64,000 bases of DNA from M0108 sp937862735 (GTDB lineage: Bacteria > Pseudomonadota > Gammaproteobacteria > Chromatiales > Chromatiaceae): the NCBI GenBank assembly GCA_937862735.1, contig CALMDH010000138.1, forward strand, positions 1 through 64,000, written 5' to 3'. Below are positions 10,009 through 18,747 of the stretch, one piece after another. The position numbers and the translations under genes are program-made. The notes under the pieces are model-generated. The model was given only the letters and a program-made list of their open reading frames with translations, was not told the DNA's origin and did no database searches. Within the stretch, counting starts at the first letter, position 1, and each line of letters begins with the position of its first letter.

Positions 10009-12185
10009 GCGATTGGCCTTGGTTGCTCAGATTCGTGCATCCCGCAGTTCCTAAGTTCCTTGGAAGGGCAGGTCAGCGGCATCGCTGGCATTGCCGGCGC
10101 CGTCGCCGGCATCGGCGGCGGCTTCGTCCCCGTCGTCTCTCGCCCTAAATGTTCTTGATTCGCCTGAGTCGCCTTAATCGCCGGGTTTGGTTGGGTGGCT
10201 GTCCCTTCCCCGCGTCCATCGCTGCGATCGATGAGGCGAATGAAGGCCTGCTCCATGGTCGGTTCCTCACCGGGCTGCAAGGCCACTGCCGCCTTGAGGG
10301 CGTCCGGGGTATCGAGGGCGATGACCCGTGCCTGGTACATGAGGGCCATGCGGTCGCAGTATTCGGCCTCGTCCATGAAGTGGGTGGTGACCAGGATGGT
10401 CACCCCCTTGCGCACCAGGCCATTGATGTGGGTCCAGAACTCGCGGCGAGTGAGGGGGTCCACGCCGGAGGTGGGCTCGTCGAGGAACAGTACCGGCGGG
10501 CGGTGCATGAGGGCGCAGGCCAGGGCCAGGCGTTGCTTGAAGCCCAGGGGCAGCTCCTCCGGGGCCCTGTCGAGGAAGGGCTGGAGCTGGAAGGTCTCGA
10601 CCATCTCGTCGATGCGCTCGCGCTTGTCCTGACCCGCCAGGCCCTGCACGCCGGCGTAGAAGGTCAGGTTCTGGCGCACCGACAGCAGGCCATAGAGGGA
10701 GAACTTCTGGGCCATGTAGCCCAGCCGGCCCTTGGCCTGGCCGCTGGCGCGGCGCAGGTCCAGCCCCGCTACCCGCGCCTCGCCGGCGCTGGGCTTGAGC
10801 AAACCGCAGAGCATCTTGAAGGTGGTGGACTTGCCCGCCCCGTTGGGGCCGAGTAGGCCGAAGATCTCCCCGGGACGGACCTGGAAGCTGACGTCGTCCG
10901 TGGCGGTGAAGGACCCGAAGCGCCGGGTCAGGTGGTGGCACTCCACCACCGCCGCCAAGCCCAGGTCCACCGGGGGCATCCGCGCCGCCAGGCCGGAGAT
11001 CCCGCCCGGCCCTCCCCCCAACAGGTCGACGAAGGCGTCCTCGAAGCGCGGCGGCACCGGCTCCAGCCGGGCGTCGGCCTGGGCGGCGAGGGACTGGAGC
11101 GCCACGAGGTCGGGCGGGGCAAAGGCTGTCGCCTCGGCTATCTCATCGACCCTTTGCCCGGTTGTCCCTTCGATTGTCCTCTCTGGTGTCCCCCTTGGTG
11201 TCTCCTCAGATGTCTCAGTGGGTGCCTCCTCGGGTATCCTTTCGGCTGACCCCGCTGGTGTCCCCTCAGGCTTCCCCTTAGGCTTCCCATCAGGTCTCCC
11301 CTCTGGTGTCTCTGGGGGGGGCTCCCGGGGGGGCTCTTGGCCGCGCAGTACGACCCGGATCGACGCGCCCTGGAGCACGCCATCGCGAACGGTGGGTAGG
11401 TCCAGGGCTTGCTGGAGCAGTGCCCGGCGGTCGCCCGTGAGCGTGGTGAGGCGGAAGCAGCGCCGGGCGATGCGCCGCGTCAGGTCACCCGGAGGGCCGG
11501 TGAAGACGAGCTGGCCCGCGTTAAGCAGCAGCACGGTGGCGCAGCGCTCGGCCTCGTCCAGGTAGGCGGTGGCCCAGACGACCGCCAGGCCCTGATCGGT
11601 GAGGGCGGCGACCATCTCCCAGAGGTCCTGACGGCTGATCGGGTCCACGCCGACCCCGGGCTCATCCAGCAGCAGGACCCGGGGGCTACCCAGCAGGGCG
11701 CAGGCCAGACCGAGTTTTTGCTTCATACCCCCGGAGAGGTCGCCGGCCAGGCGACGGGTGAAGGGCCCCAGGCGCGTGAAGGCCAGCAGCCGGTCGAAGG
11801 CCGGCCCTTGACGGGCGCCGTCCATCCCACGAAGGGCGGCATGGAGACGCAGGTTCTCCATGACTGACAGATCCTCGTAGAGCCCGAAGCGCTGGGGCAT
11901 GTAGCCGACCTGATCGGCAAGACGGTCGGTATCGCGCCGGGTGTCCAGGCCGAGGACCTGGATCGTGCCGGCGCTGGGCATCATCAGCCCCGCCATCAGC
12001 CGCATCAGGGTGGTTTTGCCCGCCCCATCGGGGCCGACCAGCCCCGTGAGCCGCCCGGCTTGGATGGTCGCGGACAGGTCCTTGAGGGCCTGGATTTGAC
12101 CAAAGACTTTGGTAACCCCATCCAGAAGCACCGCCGGCGCGGGCTCGTCTCGCGCGGCGTCTGACGCTGAAGCCACCCCGGACAT
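10005..12185 (-). CDS. ybhF: Double ABC ATPase of the YbhF type
   Basis: A 726-residue fusion of two ATP-binding cassettes that powers the two permeases. Cassette 1 (about residues 18-240) has Walker A GPDGAGKTTL, signature LSGGMKQ and Walker B VLLLDEPGVGVDP. Cassette 2 (about 410-640) has Walker A GPNGAGKSTT, a degenerate signature LPLGFKQ and Walker B VLFLDEPTSGVDP. E. coli YbhF is 578 residues; the excess is mainly a Pro/Glu/Gly/Thr repeat linker (about residues 285-345, with KPEG, TPAG, TPER-type tetrapeptides) and a C-terminal tail of about 65 residues. The start is supported by GAGGA six bases upstream. Confidence 0.9.
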   Translation of the reverse strand: MSGVASASDAARDEPAPAVLLDGVTKVFGQIQALKDLSATIQAGRLTGLVGPDGAGKTTLMRLMAGLMMPSAGTIQVLGLDTRRDTDRLADQVGYMPQRFGLYEDLSVMENLRLHAALRGMDGARQGPAFDRLLAFTRLGPFTRRLAGDLSGGMKQKLGLACALLGSPRVLLLDEPGVGVDPISRQDLWEMVAALTDQGLAVVWATAYLDEAERCATVLLLNAGQLVFTGPPGDLTRRIARRCFRLTTLTGDRRALLQQALDLPTVRDGVLQGASIRVVLRGQEPPREPPPETPEGRPDGKPKGKPEGTPAGSAERIPEEAPTETSEETPRGTPERTIEGTTGQRVDEIAEATAFAPPDLVALQSLAAQADARLEPVPPRFEDAFVDLLGGGPGGISGLAARMPPVDLGLAAVVECHHLTRRFGSFTATDDVSFQVRPGEIFGLLGPNGAGKSTTFKMLCGLLKPSAGEARVAGLDLRRASGQAKGRLGYMAQKFSLYGLLSVRQNLTFYAGVQGLAGQDKRERIDEMVETFQLQPFLDRAPEELPLGFKQRLALACALMHRPPVLFLDEPTSGVDPLTRREFWTHINGLVRKGVTILVTTHFMDEAEYCDRMALMYQARVIALDTPDALKAAVALQPGEEPTMEQAFIRLIDRSDGRGEGTATQPNPAIKATQANQEHLGRETTGTKPPPMPATAPAMPAMPLTCPSKELRNCGMHESEQPRPIA
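11160..11330 (-). repeat. Degenerate 12-base repeat coding the ABC linker
   Basis: Within the double ATPase gene, imperfect 12-base units (on the plus strand GGTGTCCCCTCA-like, with GGCTTCCC and GGTCTCCC variants) are tandemly repeated and stay in frame. They encode a run of xPEG/xPER tetrapeptides between the two cassettes. Confidence 0.6.
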
Positions 12186-12403
12186 CAGGGTTCCTCGGAC
12201 TCCTGGTCGGGCGCCGCGCCAATCACATGGCGAAGAACCATCCCGGCCCGTTCAATCCTGGAAATCATGCCGGGATATTCCCAAGCCGCGCTATCCCGTC
12301 AGCGGACCAGCTTGCCGGGAAACATGGGCCCGCACCGCTAAGTCCCTCCTTATCGTAAGTGGATTCTGAGTCACAAGGGATGGCTCGCAGCAAAAGTCCG
12401 CGC

Positions 12404-13411
12404 TCATTCAGGCGGAGCCGGCGCGCCGCTGGCGGGCAAGACCTCGATGGTCACCGGCATGCCCTGACGCAACGCCTCGTCACCTTGGGGGACGATGATC
12501 CGCAGGCGGTAGACCAGGTCCGTGCGCAGGCTGGTCGTTTCGACGGCATTGGGGGTGAATTCGGCCTTGGACGAGACGAAGCCGACCACCCCGGCATAGA
12601 CCCTGGCCGAGCTGTCGGTGGTCACCCGCACTGGCGTTCCCGGCGCGACCTGGCCAAGCTGGGGCTCGGCGGCGAAGGCGCGGATATAGACGGGGTCCGG
12701 CAGGGCGAGGGTGTAAACCGGGGACTGGGCGGTCACCATGCTACCGGGTTCGAGGATACGTACGAGGACAATGCCGTCGGCGGGGGCGAGCAGACGGGTA
12801 TCGTCCAAGGCCGTCTGCGCCTGGGCCATGGCGGCCGCGGCGGCGGCCAGGCTGGCCTCGGCGGCGCGGATGTCTTCTTGCCGCGCCCCTTCCCGCATCA
12901 GGGAGTGGTTCTGCTGGGCCATGACGAGCCCCGATGCCGCCTCTTCATAATCGGCCAGGACCTTGTCCAGCTCCTGTTGGGTGGTGAAGTGCGTGGCGGC
13001 CAGCTCGGTCTGGCGTTTGACCTCGGCGGCCAGGCGTTTTTCCAGGGCCGTGAACAGGTCCACCTCCGCCGCGGCCCGCTGGATTTCCTGGGGGCGATTG
13101 CCATTATGCAACTTCTCAAGCTGGGCCGCCGCCAGTTCATGGGCGGCGTCCGCCGCGGCGAGGGCGTCCCGATAGGGGCGGGCGTCCAACTCGGCCAGCA
13201 GGTCACCCTGGCGCACCCGCGCGCCCTCCTCGAAGGCCATGGACTCCAGGCGCCCCGGTTGGCGGAAGGCCAGCTCAACCTCCCGAATATCGACATTGCC
13301 ATAGAGGTACAGATTACCCACCGGCTGACCGACCTTGCCAAAGAACCACCAGCCGGTACCTGCACCGGCTAGCAGGAGGATAAGGACCAGGACATGGAGA
13401 CGGCTGGGCAT
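12404..13411 (-). CDS. ybhG: HlyD-family membrane fusion protein, YbhG-like
   Basis: A 335-residue periplasmic adaptor. An uncleaved N-terminal anchor (LHVLVLILLLAGAGTGWWFF) is followed by VDIREVELAF, the split biotinyl-lipoyl domain, a coiled-coil hairpin (about residues 90-200, Glu/Ala/Leu rich) and a beta-barrel (about 210-320). Order, length and motifs match E. coli YbhG (332 residues). With the ATPase and two permeases it forms a YbhGFSR-type tripartite pump that presumably uses a TolC-like outer-membrane channel encoded elsewhere. It is the first gene of the operon. Confidence 0.9.
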   Translation of the reverse strand: MPSRLHVLVLILLLAGAGTGWWFFGKVGQPVGNLYLYGNVDIREVELAFRQPGRLESMAFEEGARVRQGDLLAELDARPYRDALAAADAAHELAAAQLEKLHNGNRPQEIQRAAAEVDLFTALEKRLAAEVKRQTELAATHFTTQQELDKVLADYEEAASGLVMAQQNHSLMREGARQEDIRAAEASLAAAAAAMAQAQTALDDTRLLAPADGIVLVRILEPGSMVTAQSPVYTLALPDPVYIRAFAAEPQLGQVAPGTPVRVTTDSSARVYAGVVGFVSSKAEFTPNAVETTSLRTDLVYRLRIIVPQGDEALRQGMPVTIEVLPASGAPAPPE

Positions 13412-13825
13412 GGGTAATGACGAGAGGGGGGGGATGATGGAGGGGTTAAAGGATTGTTGGGAATGTAGGGTCCCGTCTTGGGCCCCTATTGAAAGTATGC
13501 CAGGAATGAGGGGTAAACGTCTCCAAAGGCAAATTTGGGCTAACCAATTGGGTATCAGAAAGTTACGCGGGTCTGGGCGATGCGGCGGGTAAAAGTGTCA
13601 CCATTCCTGGAGGGGTGACGGCCAGCCTGATGATCCCCTCCTCTTTGGATCATCCTCCCAGTTGCGATTTACCTGTGAGATTTGCCTGAATACAGGGAAC
13701 AGACTTCCTGCTAAGGTTCCGGGCTGAGTTGGCCAGAGGTACATGCCGGCCTGGAGCAAAGGGCGCGGTCAGAAGCACTGCCTCGACGCCCTCACCCTGA
13801 ACCCTTTTACGCGGCCCTCATCGCC
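13412..13825. promoter_or_regulatory. 414-base divergent intergenic region with overlapping stems
   Basis: This gap lies between ybhG (minus) and the CYTH-like gene (plus) and should hold both promoters. Three inverted repeats share bases: GTCACC/GGTGAC (13597-13602 with 13614-13619), GGAGGGG/CCCCTCC (13609-13615 with 13635-13641) and GATGATCC/GGATCATC (13629-13636 with 13647-13654). The second excludes both others. No known riboswitch consensus is recognised and no T-tract follows. Confidence 0.35.
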
Positions 13826-14701
13826 ATGAACACCAGCCCCATCATCATCCAGAACACCCCCAGCGACAATATCAACTACTCCGAATGCAAGATCATCCTC
13901 CAACCCCATCACTTCATCAGTGCCCAGGGGTTCAAGGACTTCTGGAAGATCGTCAAGCGCACGGCCAAGAAAACCGGGGTGGAGGTGTTTGAAGCCAAGG
14001 ATGCCTTCGTCAATCAGGTCCGGGAGGTCCTCTTTTACGACACCCCAACGCATGACCTGTATAACAACCACTTCATCGTCCGCCTGCGCTCCTTCTACAA
14101 GGACGGCTGGCCCGATGGCCTGCCGGAGTTGACGGTCAAGTTCCGTCATCCGGAATTTGCCGCGGCGGCGGCAGTGGATGTCCGACCGGCCACCCCGACC
14201 ACCTCGGCCCGCATCAAGTTCAAGGAAGAGCTCCTGCCGCTACGCGAGGGTCTGGGCGGTTTCCGGATGATCTATTCGCACAACTGCGTCATTGCCATGC
14301 CCCGGGAGCAGATGAACCTGGCGGTGGCGGACATGATGCGGTCCTTTCCCGCCCTGGCCGCCGTCCAGGCCAACCCGGACCATCGCATGACCCTGGTCAA
14401 CGACTTCGCCGTCGAAGAGGTGCAGGTGAATGTGGGTAGCCTGGGCTTTGGCCCTGGCCCCAAGGCCAAGACCACCATCGCCGTCTGGCGTGACCGCCAG
14501 CACGAGCGGGCCATCTGCGGCGAGTTCGCCTTCCAGGCCAAGTACGATCGCCGCGAGAGTCTCGACAAGGACACCCTGCATCGCGCCGTGGAGTTCTACA
14601 AGGCCCTCCAGTTGGAGGCCTACGAATGGGTCACCCTGGGCACCACCAAGACCGCCATCGTCTATGGCCTGGGCGGCCAGGGAACTATTAACCAGGAGTA
14701 A
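13826..14701 (+). CDS. Predicted CYTH/VTC-like (triphosphate tunnel) protein
   Basis: A soluble 291-residue protein without signal peptide. Features suggest the CYTH/triphosphate-tunnel fold: an N-terminal strand with a charged SECKIIL pattern, then VLFYDTPTHDLYNNHFIVRLR (compare the YYDTpxxxLxxxxxxLRxR core of CYTH proteins), PELTVKFRHP and ARIKFKEE strands, and GEFAFQAKYD near the C-terminus with alternating charged residues. The usual N-terminal ExExK motif is not intact, so enzymatic activity is uncertain. Family members hydrolyse inorganic triphosphate or thiamine triphosphate, or make polyphosphate (VTC). It appears to stand alone. Confidence 0.5.
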   Translation: MNTSPIIIQNTPSDNINYSECKIILQPHHFISAQGFKDFWKIVKRTAKKTGVEVFEAKDAFVNQVREVLFYDTPTHDLYNNHFIVRLRSFYKDGWPDGLPELTVKFRHPEFAAAAAVDVRPATPTTSARIKFKEELLPLREGLGGFRMIYSHNCVIAMPREQMNLAVADMMRSFPALAAVQANPDHRMTLVNDFAVEEVQVNVGSLGFGPGPKAKTTIAVWRDRQHERAICGEFAFQAKYDRRESLDKDTLHRAVEFYKALQLEAYEWVTLGTTKTAIVYGLGGQGTINQE

Positions 14702-14812
14702 GGCTGGCATTATCTCCCCTCCCGGCCGGCATCACCTTGATTGGAACAATTTGATCAAAGAGAGCCGCCGGGAAGATCTTTCACACCGCGATTATCACGC
14801 GTACAAGGCGAT

Positions 14813-16039
14813 TTAATCTCTAAATTTCACCTGTGCCGCGGCGTCGGCGGGTAAATTAAGGTCGGGACGTTTGATAAATGACATGGAATTCTGATCGTAT
14901 TGATAAATCATGTCATTCAAATCTTGATAGAAGAAACCGGGATAGCGTGGTGTCCATAAAATCCAGCTGTCGGAGGCTTCAGAATACATCCAATTCCACT
15001 GTCCTCCCGATAGGTCAGGTAGGTCTAAATGATATAGCCTTCCAAGTTGGATGCTGCGAATCCACTGAGTACCCGGCTCGCGCTGGAAGGTACCGATACT
15101 GGGATTGAAAAAGAAGCTGTTACCCAGGTGTTTACTATTAGATAGATCCGTGGCAGATCCAGAACCTGTCAAGATGGTTGCCGTGAAATTATAGTCGCCA
15201 CCACCATCCTGGATGATAACCGGGTAGGAGTCACCATTCTGGTCTAGACCCTGAATTACCAGACCCGCACTGCCTTTGTAAGTGGTCATGTAGACATTGT
15301 TTGCGCTGGGGCTAGTAGAGTAAGGTTGGGAAGCATACCAGTTATTCTCATATTCAAGATCCAGAGAGTCACCAACCAATTCTGTGTAGCTCTTAAGGCT
15401 TTCTGGGATATCCTCTTCAAAGGCATAGAAGACGGTTTCAGCGGCATCCTTGATGACGTTGAACAGGGCCAAAATCGAGCTGGTTTCAGATCCCTGTGCC
15501 AGCGAGATGTTAGGAATGGAGAGAATACGACCATTACCCATATTGACGCCGCTCAGATTGAACTGAATCCAGAGATTCAGTTCATCCGGGGAATAACTGC
15601 CTTCTGTCTGATCTTCGGAAAGTCCCAGTCCAAAAAGCGGATTGTTATTCGTTACACTCCGAAATTCCGTTCCCATGTCACTAGACTTGGAGCGGCCTGC
15701 ATTATAAAGAACTTGTACGACATTGTTGTTAGTCCGAGATGCGTCACTACAGCCACCACCTGAGTCCGTGCACCAGTTTGGCCCGTTGACCATGTGCGGA
15801 CCGCCACAACTCTGACCGCTCGTCACGTCAAAACCGTTAATGCTCGCGCTGGCGTTCTGCAATGAAAGTGAATTGCCATTCTCATCAAAAAACGTCAAAT
15901 AGGCGTAGTTGTCATGACAAGTCTTAGCGTTAGCATACAGTGGAGTAGCAAGTCCCAGTATCGAGAGTATGGGTACTGTCATGGCCTTGGCGGTTTGGAA
16001 GGGTTTGGACAAAGAAAATTTAGAGGGGCGATTCATCAT
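14813..16039 (-). CDS. Secreted protein of unknown function, AT-rich gene
   Basis: A 408-residue exported protein: a Sec signal peptide (hydrophobic VPILSILGLATPLYANA, cleavage near ANA-KT) then a mature part rich in Asn, Ser, Gly and aromatics. The first 90 residues contain four Cys that could form disulfides. The C-terminal 100 residues hold Trp/Tyr-rich segments (QWNWMYSE, WILWTPRYPGFFYQD). I do not recognise a family. The gene is much more AT-rich than its neighbours and uses codons rare in the rest of the window, which suggests recent acquisition. The ATG at 16039 is preferred because GAGG lies six bases upstream. It sits downstream of the chitinase-like gene in the same orientation, so co-secretion is plausible. 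Confidence 0.6.
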   Translation of the reverse strand: MMNRPSKFSLSKPFQTAKAMTVPILSILGLATPLYANAKTCHDNYAYLTFFDENGNSLSLQNASASINGFDVTSGQSCGGPHMVNGPNWCTDSGGGCSDASRTNNNVVQVLYNAGRSKSSDMGTEFRSVTNNNPLFGLGLSEDQTEGSYSPDELNLWIQFNLSGVNMGNGRILSIPNISLAQGSETSSILALFNVIKDAAETVFYAFEEDIPESLKSYTELVGDSLDLEYENNWYASQPYSTSPSANNVYMTTYKGSAGLVIQGLDQNGDSYPVIIQDGGGDYNFTATILTGSGSATDLSNSKHLGNSFFFNPSIGTFQREPGTQWIRSIQLGRLYHLDLPDLSGGQWNWMYSEASDSWILWTPRYPGFFYQDLNDMIYQYDQNSMSFIKRPDLNLPADAAAQVKFRD

Positions 16040-16067
16040 GGTTAACCTCATGGTAATGATAACTTAA

Positions 16068-16096
16068 GATCCGCAACCCAACTTGGGTTGCGGATC
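16068..16096 (-). terminator. Perfect 13-base inverted repeat between chitinase and the secreted protein gene
   Basis: GATCCGCAACCCA and its exact reverse complement flank a three-base loop. It ends 29 bases before the start of the AT-rich secreted gene. It may terminate readthrough from the chitinase-like gene or act as a 5' leader structure. The minus-strand sequence after it is AT-rich but has no long T-run. Confidence 0.5.
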
Positions 16097-16241
16097 ACTT
16101 TTGCACTTCAATGGATTCATAAACCTGGATGAGTCTGTGTCTCTGAAAACTCATATTGGGTAGAATAGAAAAAAACTTTATGAATCATTTTGAAGTTTTG
16201 GTAAATGCCAGCTAATAAAAACTGGCATGATACCGTCATCC

Positions 16242-18407
16242 TCATGGCGATGTAGTTGTCTTGCAGGTGCTGCCGCAAATATCCAGGCACACCTCGCGCG
16301 ATTTCTCCGAGGTCAAGGCCAGGGGGGGTTGCGCCTGCCAGGAAACGGGTCCGCACTTGTCATAGCTATCGGCGGCCAGCCACCAGCGGGGGGCATAGCC
16401 GATGGACGTGGGGCCGAGGTTGGTGGAGAAGGGACTACCGTTGTCGATGGTGCAACCGGTGGTGTTGCTGGCATAGCCTTTTTCCAGGGTCGTCAGCGTG
16501 GCCCCAAAATAGGTCAGCAAGCTATTGAAATATTGCATGCGGCTGATGGCTTGAGCCCTGGCTTGTGCAATTAGGGTTTTTTCTTCATCAGTAGGATTCG
16601 GGTATTTTTGTTCGGGACTGCACTCCACCCCCCCGTTGATGACGGAGATGGACACCATAAACTTGTCCACGGGGTTGTTCCCGGTTTGGGCTTGGCCCTG
16701 CCAATCGATATAGCTTTCCTTGACCAGTGCGACATTCCCATAGGGCGCGGTCGGATGATAGCCCCCGCCACCGGTGATGACGTCATGCATGGAGGGTTTC
16801 GGGGGTTGGGGCGACATGTAGAACCAGAAGGCCGAGCCCAGGGAGAAGAGGCCATTCTGGGCTACCAGATCCGGGTTGGTGACGAACTGCTGTGGGTCGT
16901 TGAGGATCTGGCCACCGAAACTCAGGTAGTTGTAAACATAAGACAATTGGAAAAAGCCACGGCCGTAGTAATGGCCTGAGCAGTTTTTGTCATTGTCATT
17001 GTCAGTGCTAGCGCCAAAGATGGGTGGGCAGTTACCCTTACCGGGGTCGTATTTGGTGCAAGGTTTGGGGCACTCATCGGTCACGGTCGGGGAGCATTTG
17101 CTCACGAACTGCTGTGGGCATTGGGCGGTCACGGGGTTACAGATGTCACCCAGATAGCAACTTCCCTCCCGCGTCTGGGCAAAGGCTTGCTTCCACAGGG
17201 GGACCGTCAAGGTGGGGTCGTGGGCACCGGTCTCCTGGGTGGCGTGGGCGAAGAAGGTGGCCAAGTCCCGGCGACAAGCCTCTTCAAGGCTGGATTTGCC
17301 GTTGAGTTGGTAGACACCGGGTTCACCACAGAAGAAGGGGTATTTCCCCGCCATCTTGAGAAAATTGTCGTAGGTGAAGGTAGCCCGCTGGGCGGCGGTG
17401 AGGATTTCGTTGACGACCATCTGGGTGGTCAGACCGTCCCAGAGGGCCTCGGTGAGGATGGATTTGATCAGGGCCACGTTGGCGGGCATGTCCGGGCTGC
17501 CATCCGTCACTACCGGGTCGCAGGGCATGATGTAGGCCCTGGACACCGCGAGGATTTCGTCCTCCGTCAGCTTATAGGCCTGCAGGTCCTTGCGTGCCCG
17601 GTTATAGGCCACCACGAATTCTTTCCAGTTGCTGTAGTTCTGGTTTTTCAGGTATTCGTTCTTGCAGTCGCCCGTCGGCCAGGTCGGGTTCTCGATGTCG
17701 GTATTGACGACATTGTTCGCGGAGGTCGCCGCCACCGCATCCCGCACCAGAGAGATCCCTTCTTGCTTGGTGGCCAGGGGTAGCTGGCGGGTCTCGTACT
17801 TGATGCCTTCGCTCAAGCGGTGGTGGGGCACTCCCGTGGCGTTTTCCACCCATAGGGTGGTCTCACCCGTCCACTGGCCCGTGGGCATGACCCGGGCCAG
17901 GGGGATGCCATTATTGGGGGTGGCTTGCTTTAAGTTGTCGGAGAGTTGGCTGACCAACCGCGCCTGAAAGACCATTTCCTGGGTGTCCTCGTCCAGCAGC
18001 GGGCGGCTTAGGCGGAGGGCCAGGTTAAATTGGGCGCCAGTTTGGAAGTCCAGGGTCTGCAGGCGCCCGTCGGCCCATTCGTCGCCGTAGAGCATGTGCC
18101 AGGCCTTGAGAAACAGCATGAGCGCCTTGTCCGGCTGGGCACTTTGTTCTTCCTCGTCCACTTCCTGCCACGAAAAGTTATCTGGCGTCGTCATGCGAAA
18201 GTTGTAGACTCCGGCTTCCGACGCCGGATTGATCACTAAACGGGAGGCCGGGTCGTTATCGCCGAGGATGAATAGCTCCCAGGGTTCCTGGTCGGGATTG
18301 AAATTGGATGGCAGCGGGTTACTGCCTGAGCCACAACCGCTTAACACAAGAGATAGGAGGGGAAGAGCGGCGAGCAATGGCCATCGCGTCTTGCAAGGGT
18401 TGTTCAT
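16242..18407 (-). CDS. GH19 chitinase-like lipoprotein
   Basis: A 721-residue predicted lipoprotein (lipobox LSGC, Cys at residue 25). Residues 26 to about 320 are an uncharacterised N-terminal region. The rest is a glycoside hydrolase family 19 domain: FFAHATQETG (catalytic Glu near residue 392), TREGSCY (second Glu near 414), YYGRGFFQLSYVYNY, FWFYMSPQPPKPSMHDVI and SISVINGGVEC all match class I/II chitinase signatures. A Cys-rich insertion (about residues 415-480) and a C-terminal Cys cluster suggest disulfides. The substrate is probably chitin, but GH19 relatives also cut peptidoglycan. Bases and codons are less GC-rich than those of neighbours. Direct repeats lie upstream. Confidence 0.85.
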   Translation of the reverse strand: MNNPCKTRWPLLAALPLLSLVLSGCGSGSNPLPSNFNPDQEPWELFILGDNDPASRLVINPASEAGVYNFRMTTPDNFSWQEVDEEEQSAQPDKALMLFLKAWHMLYGDEWADGRLQTLDFQTGAQFNLALRLSRPLLDEDTQEMVFQARLVSQLSDNLKQATPNNGIPLARVMPTGQWTGETTLWVENATGVPHHRLSEGIKYETRQLPLATKQEGISLVRDAVAATSANNVVNTDIENPTWPTGDCKNEYLKNQNYSNWKEFVVAYNRARKDLQAYKLTEDEILAVSRAYIMPCDPVVTDGSPDMPANVALIKSILTEALWDGLTTQMVVNEILTAAQRATFTYDNFLKMAGKYPFFCGEPGVYQLNGKSSLEEACRRDLATFFAHATQETGAHDPTLTVPLWKQAFAQTREGSCYLGDICNPVTAQCPQQFVSKCSPTVTDECPKPCTKYDPGKGNCPPIFGASTDNDNDKNCSGHYYGRGFFQLSYVYNYLSFGGQILNDPQQFVTNPDLVAQNGLFSLGSAFWFYMSPQPPKPSMHDVITGGGGYHPTAPYGNVALVKESYIDWQGQAQTGNNPVDKFMVSISVINGGVECSPEQKYPNPTDEEKTLIAQARAQAISRMQYFNSLLTYFGATLTTLEKGYASNTTGCTIDNGSPFSTNLGPTSIGYAPRWWLAADSYDKCGPVSWQAQPPLALTSEKSREVCLDICGSTCKTTTSP

Positions 18408-18747
18408 GGTGAATGACCGCCAGGAATGCGCTTCGAAAGGGGGGGTAGATGACAGCATACTGAACCGCTTACGCCAGCGTCATCTAACGAAAACTGACAG
18501 AAAAACTGACAAAAACTGACATCGGGGGCTACTCCCCTAATGGCCTGGAGGCCTTAAAGGCGAAAAATTTTCCTCAACAAATCAAGTCCATGGCTTAGGT
18601 GACTTTGGCTCCCAGGATGAACGCATCCAAGGGGAGGTCGAGCTGGCTAATCCTGTACTGCAAGTGGTCGATTTAGATGACCGTCGGCCCTAATCGTCAG
18701 GGGTTCTTCCAGGTGGGGTGCGCGGGGCTGCGGAGGGAAATGACGGT
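18408..18747. promoter_or_regulatory. Upstream region of the chitinase-like gene
   Basis: A 340-base non-coding interval. On the minus strand a candidate promoter has TGACGC (18477-18482), 17 bases, then TATGCT (18454-18459), about 50 bases before the chitinase-like start. The repeat array just upstream is listed separately. The rest, up to the end of the response regulator gene, shows nothing else recognisable. Confidence 0.4.
18490..18520 (-). promoter_or_regulatory. Three GTCAGTTTT direct repeats, possible response-regulator operator
   Basis: On the minus strand GTCAGTTTT occurs three times, with GTCAGT cores at 18515-18520, 18505-18510 and 18493-18498, that is 10 and 12 bases apart. Direct repeats about one helical turn apart just upstream of a -35 element are typical of PhoB/OmpR-family binding sites. 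The adjacent gene pair encodes such a regulator. Confidence 0.45.
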
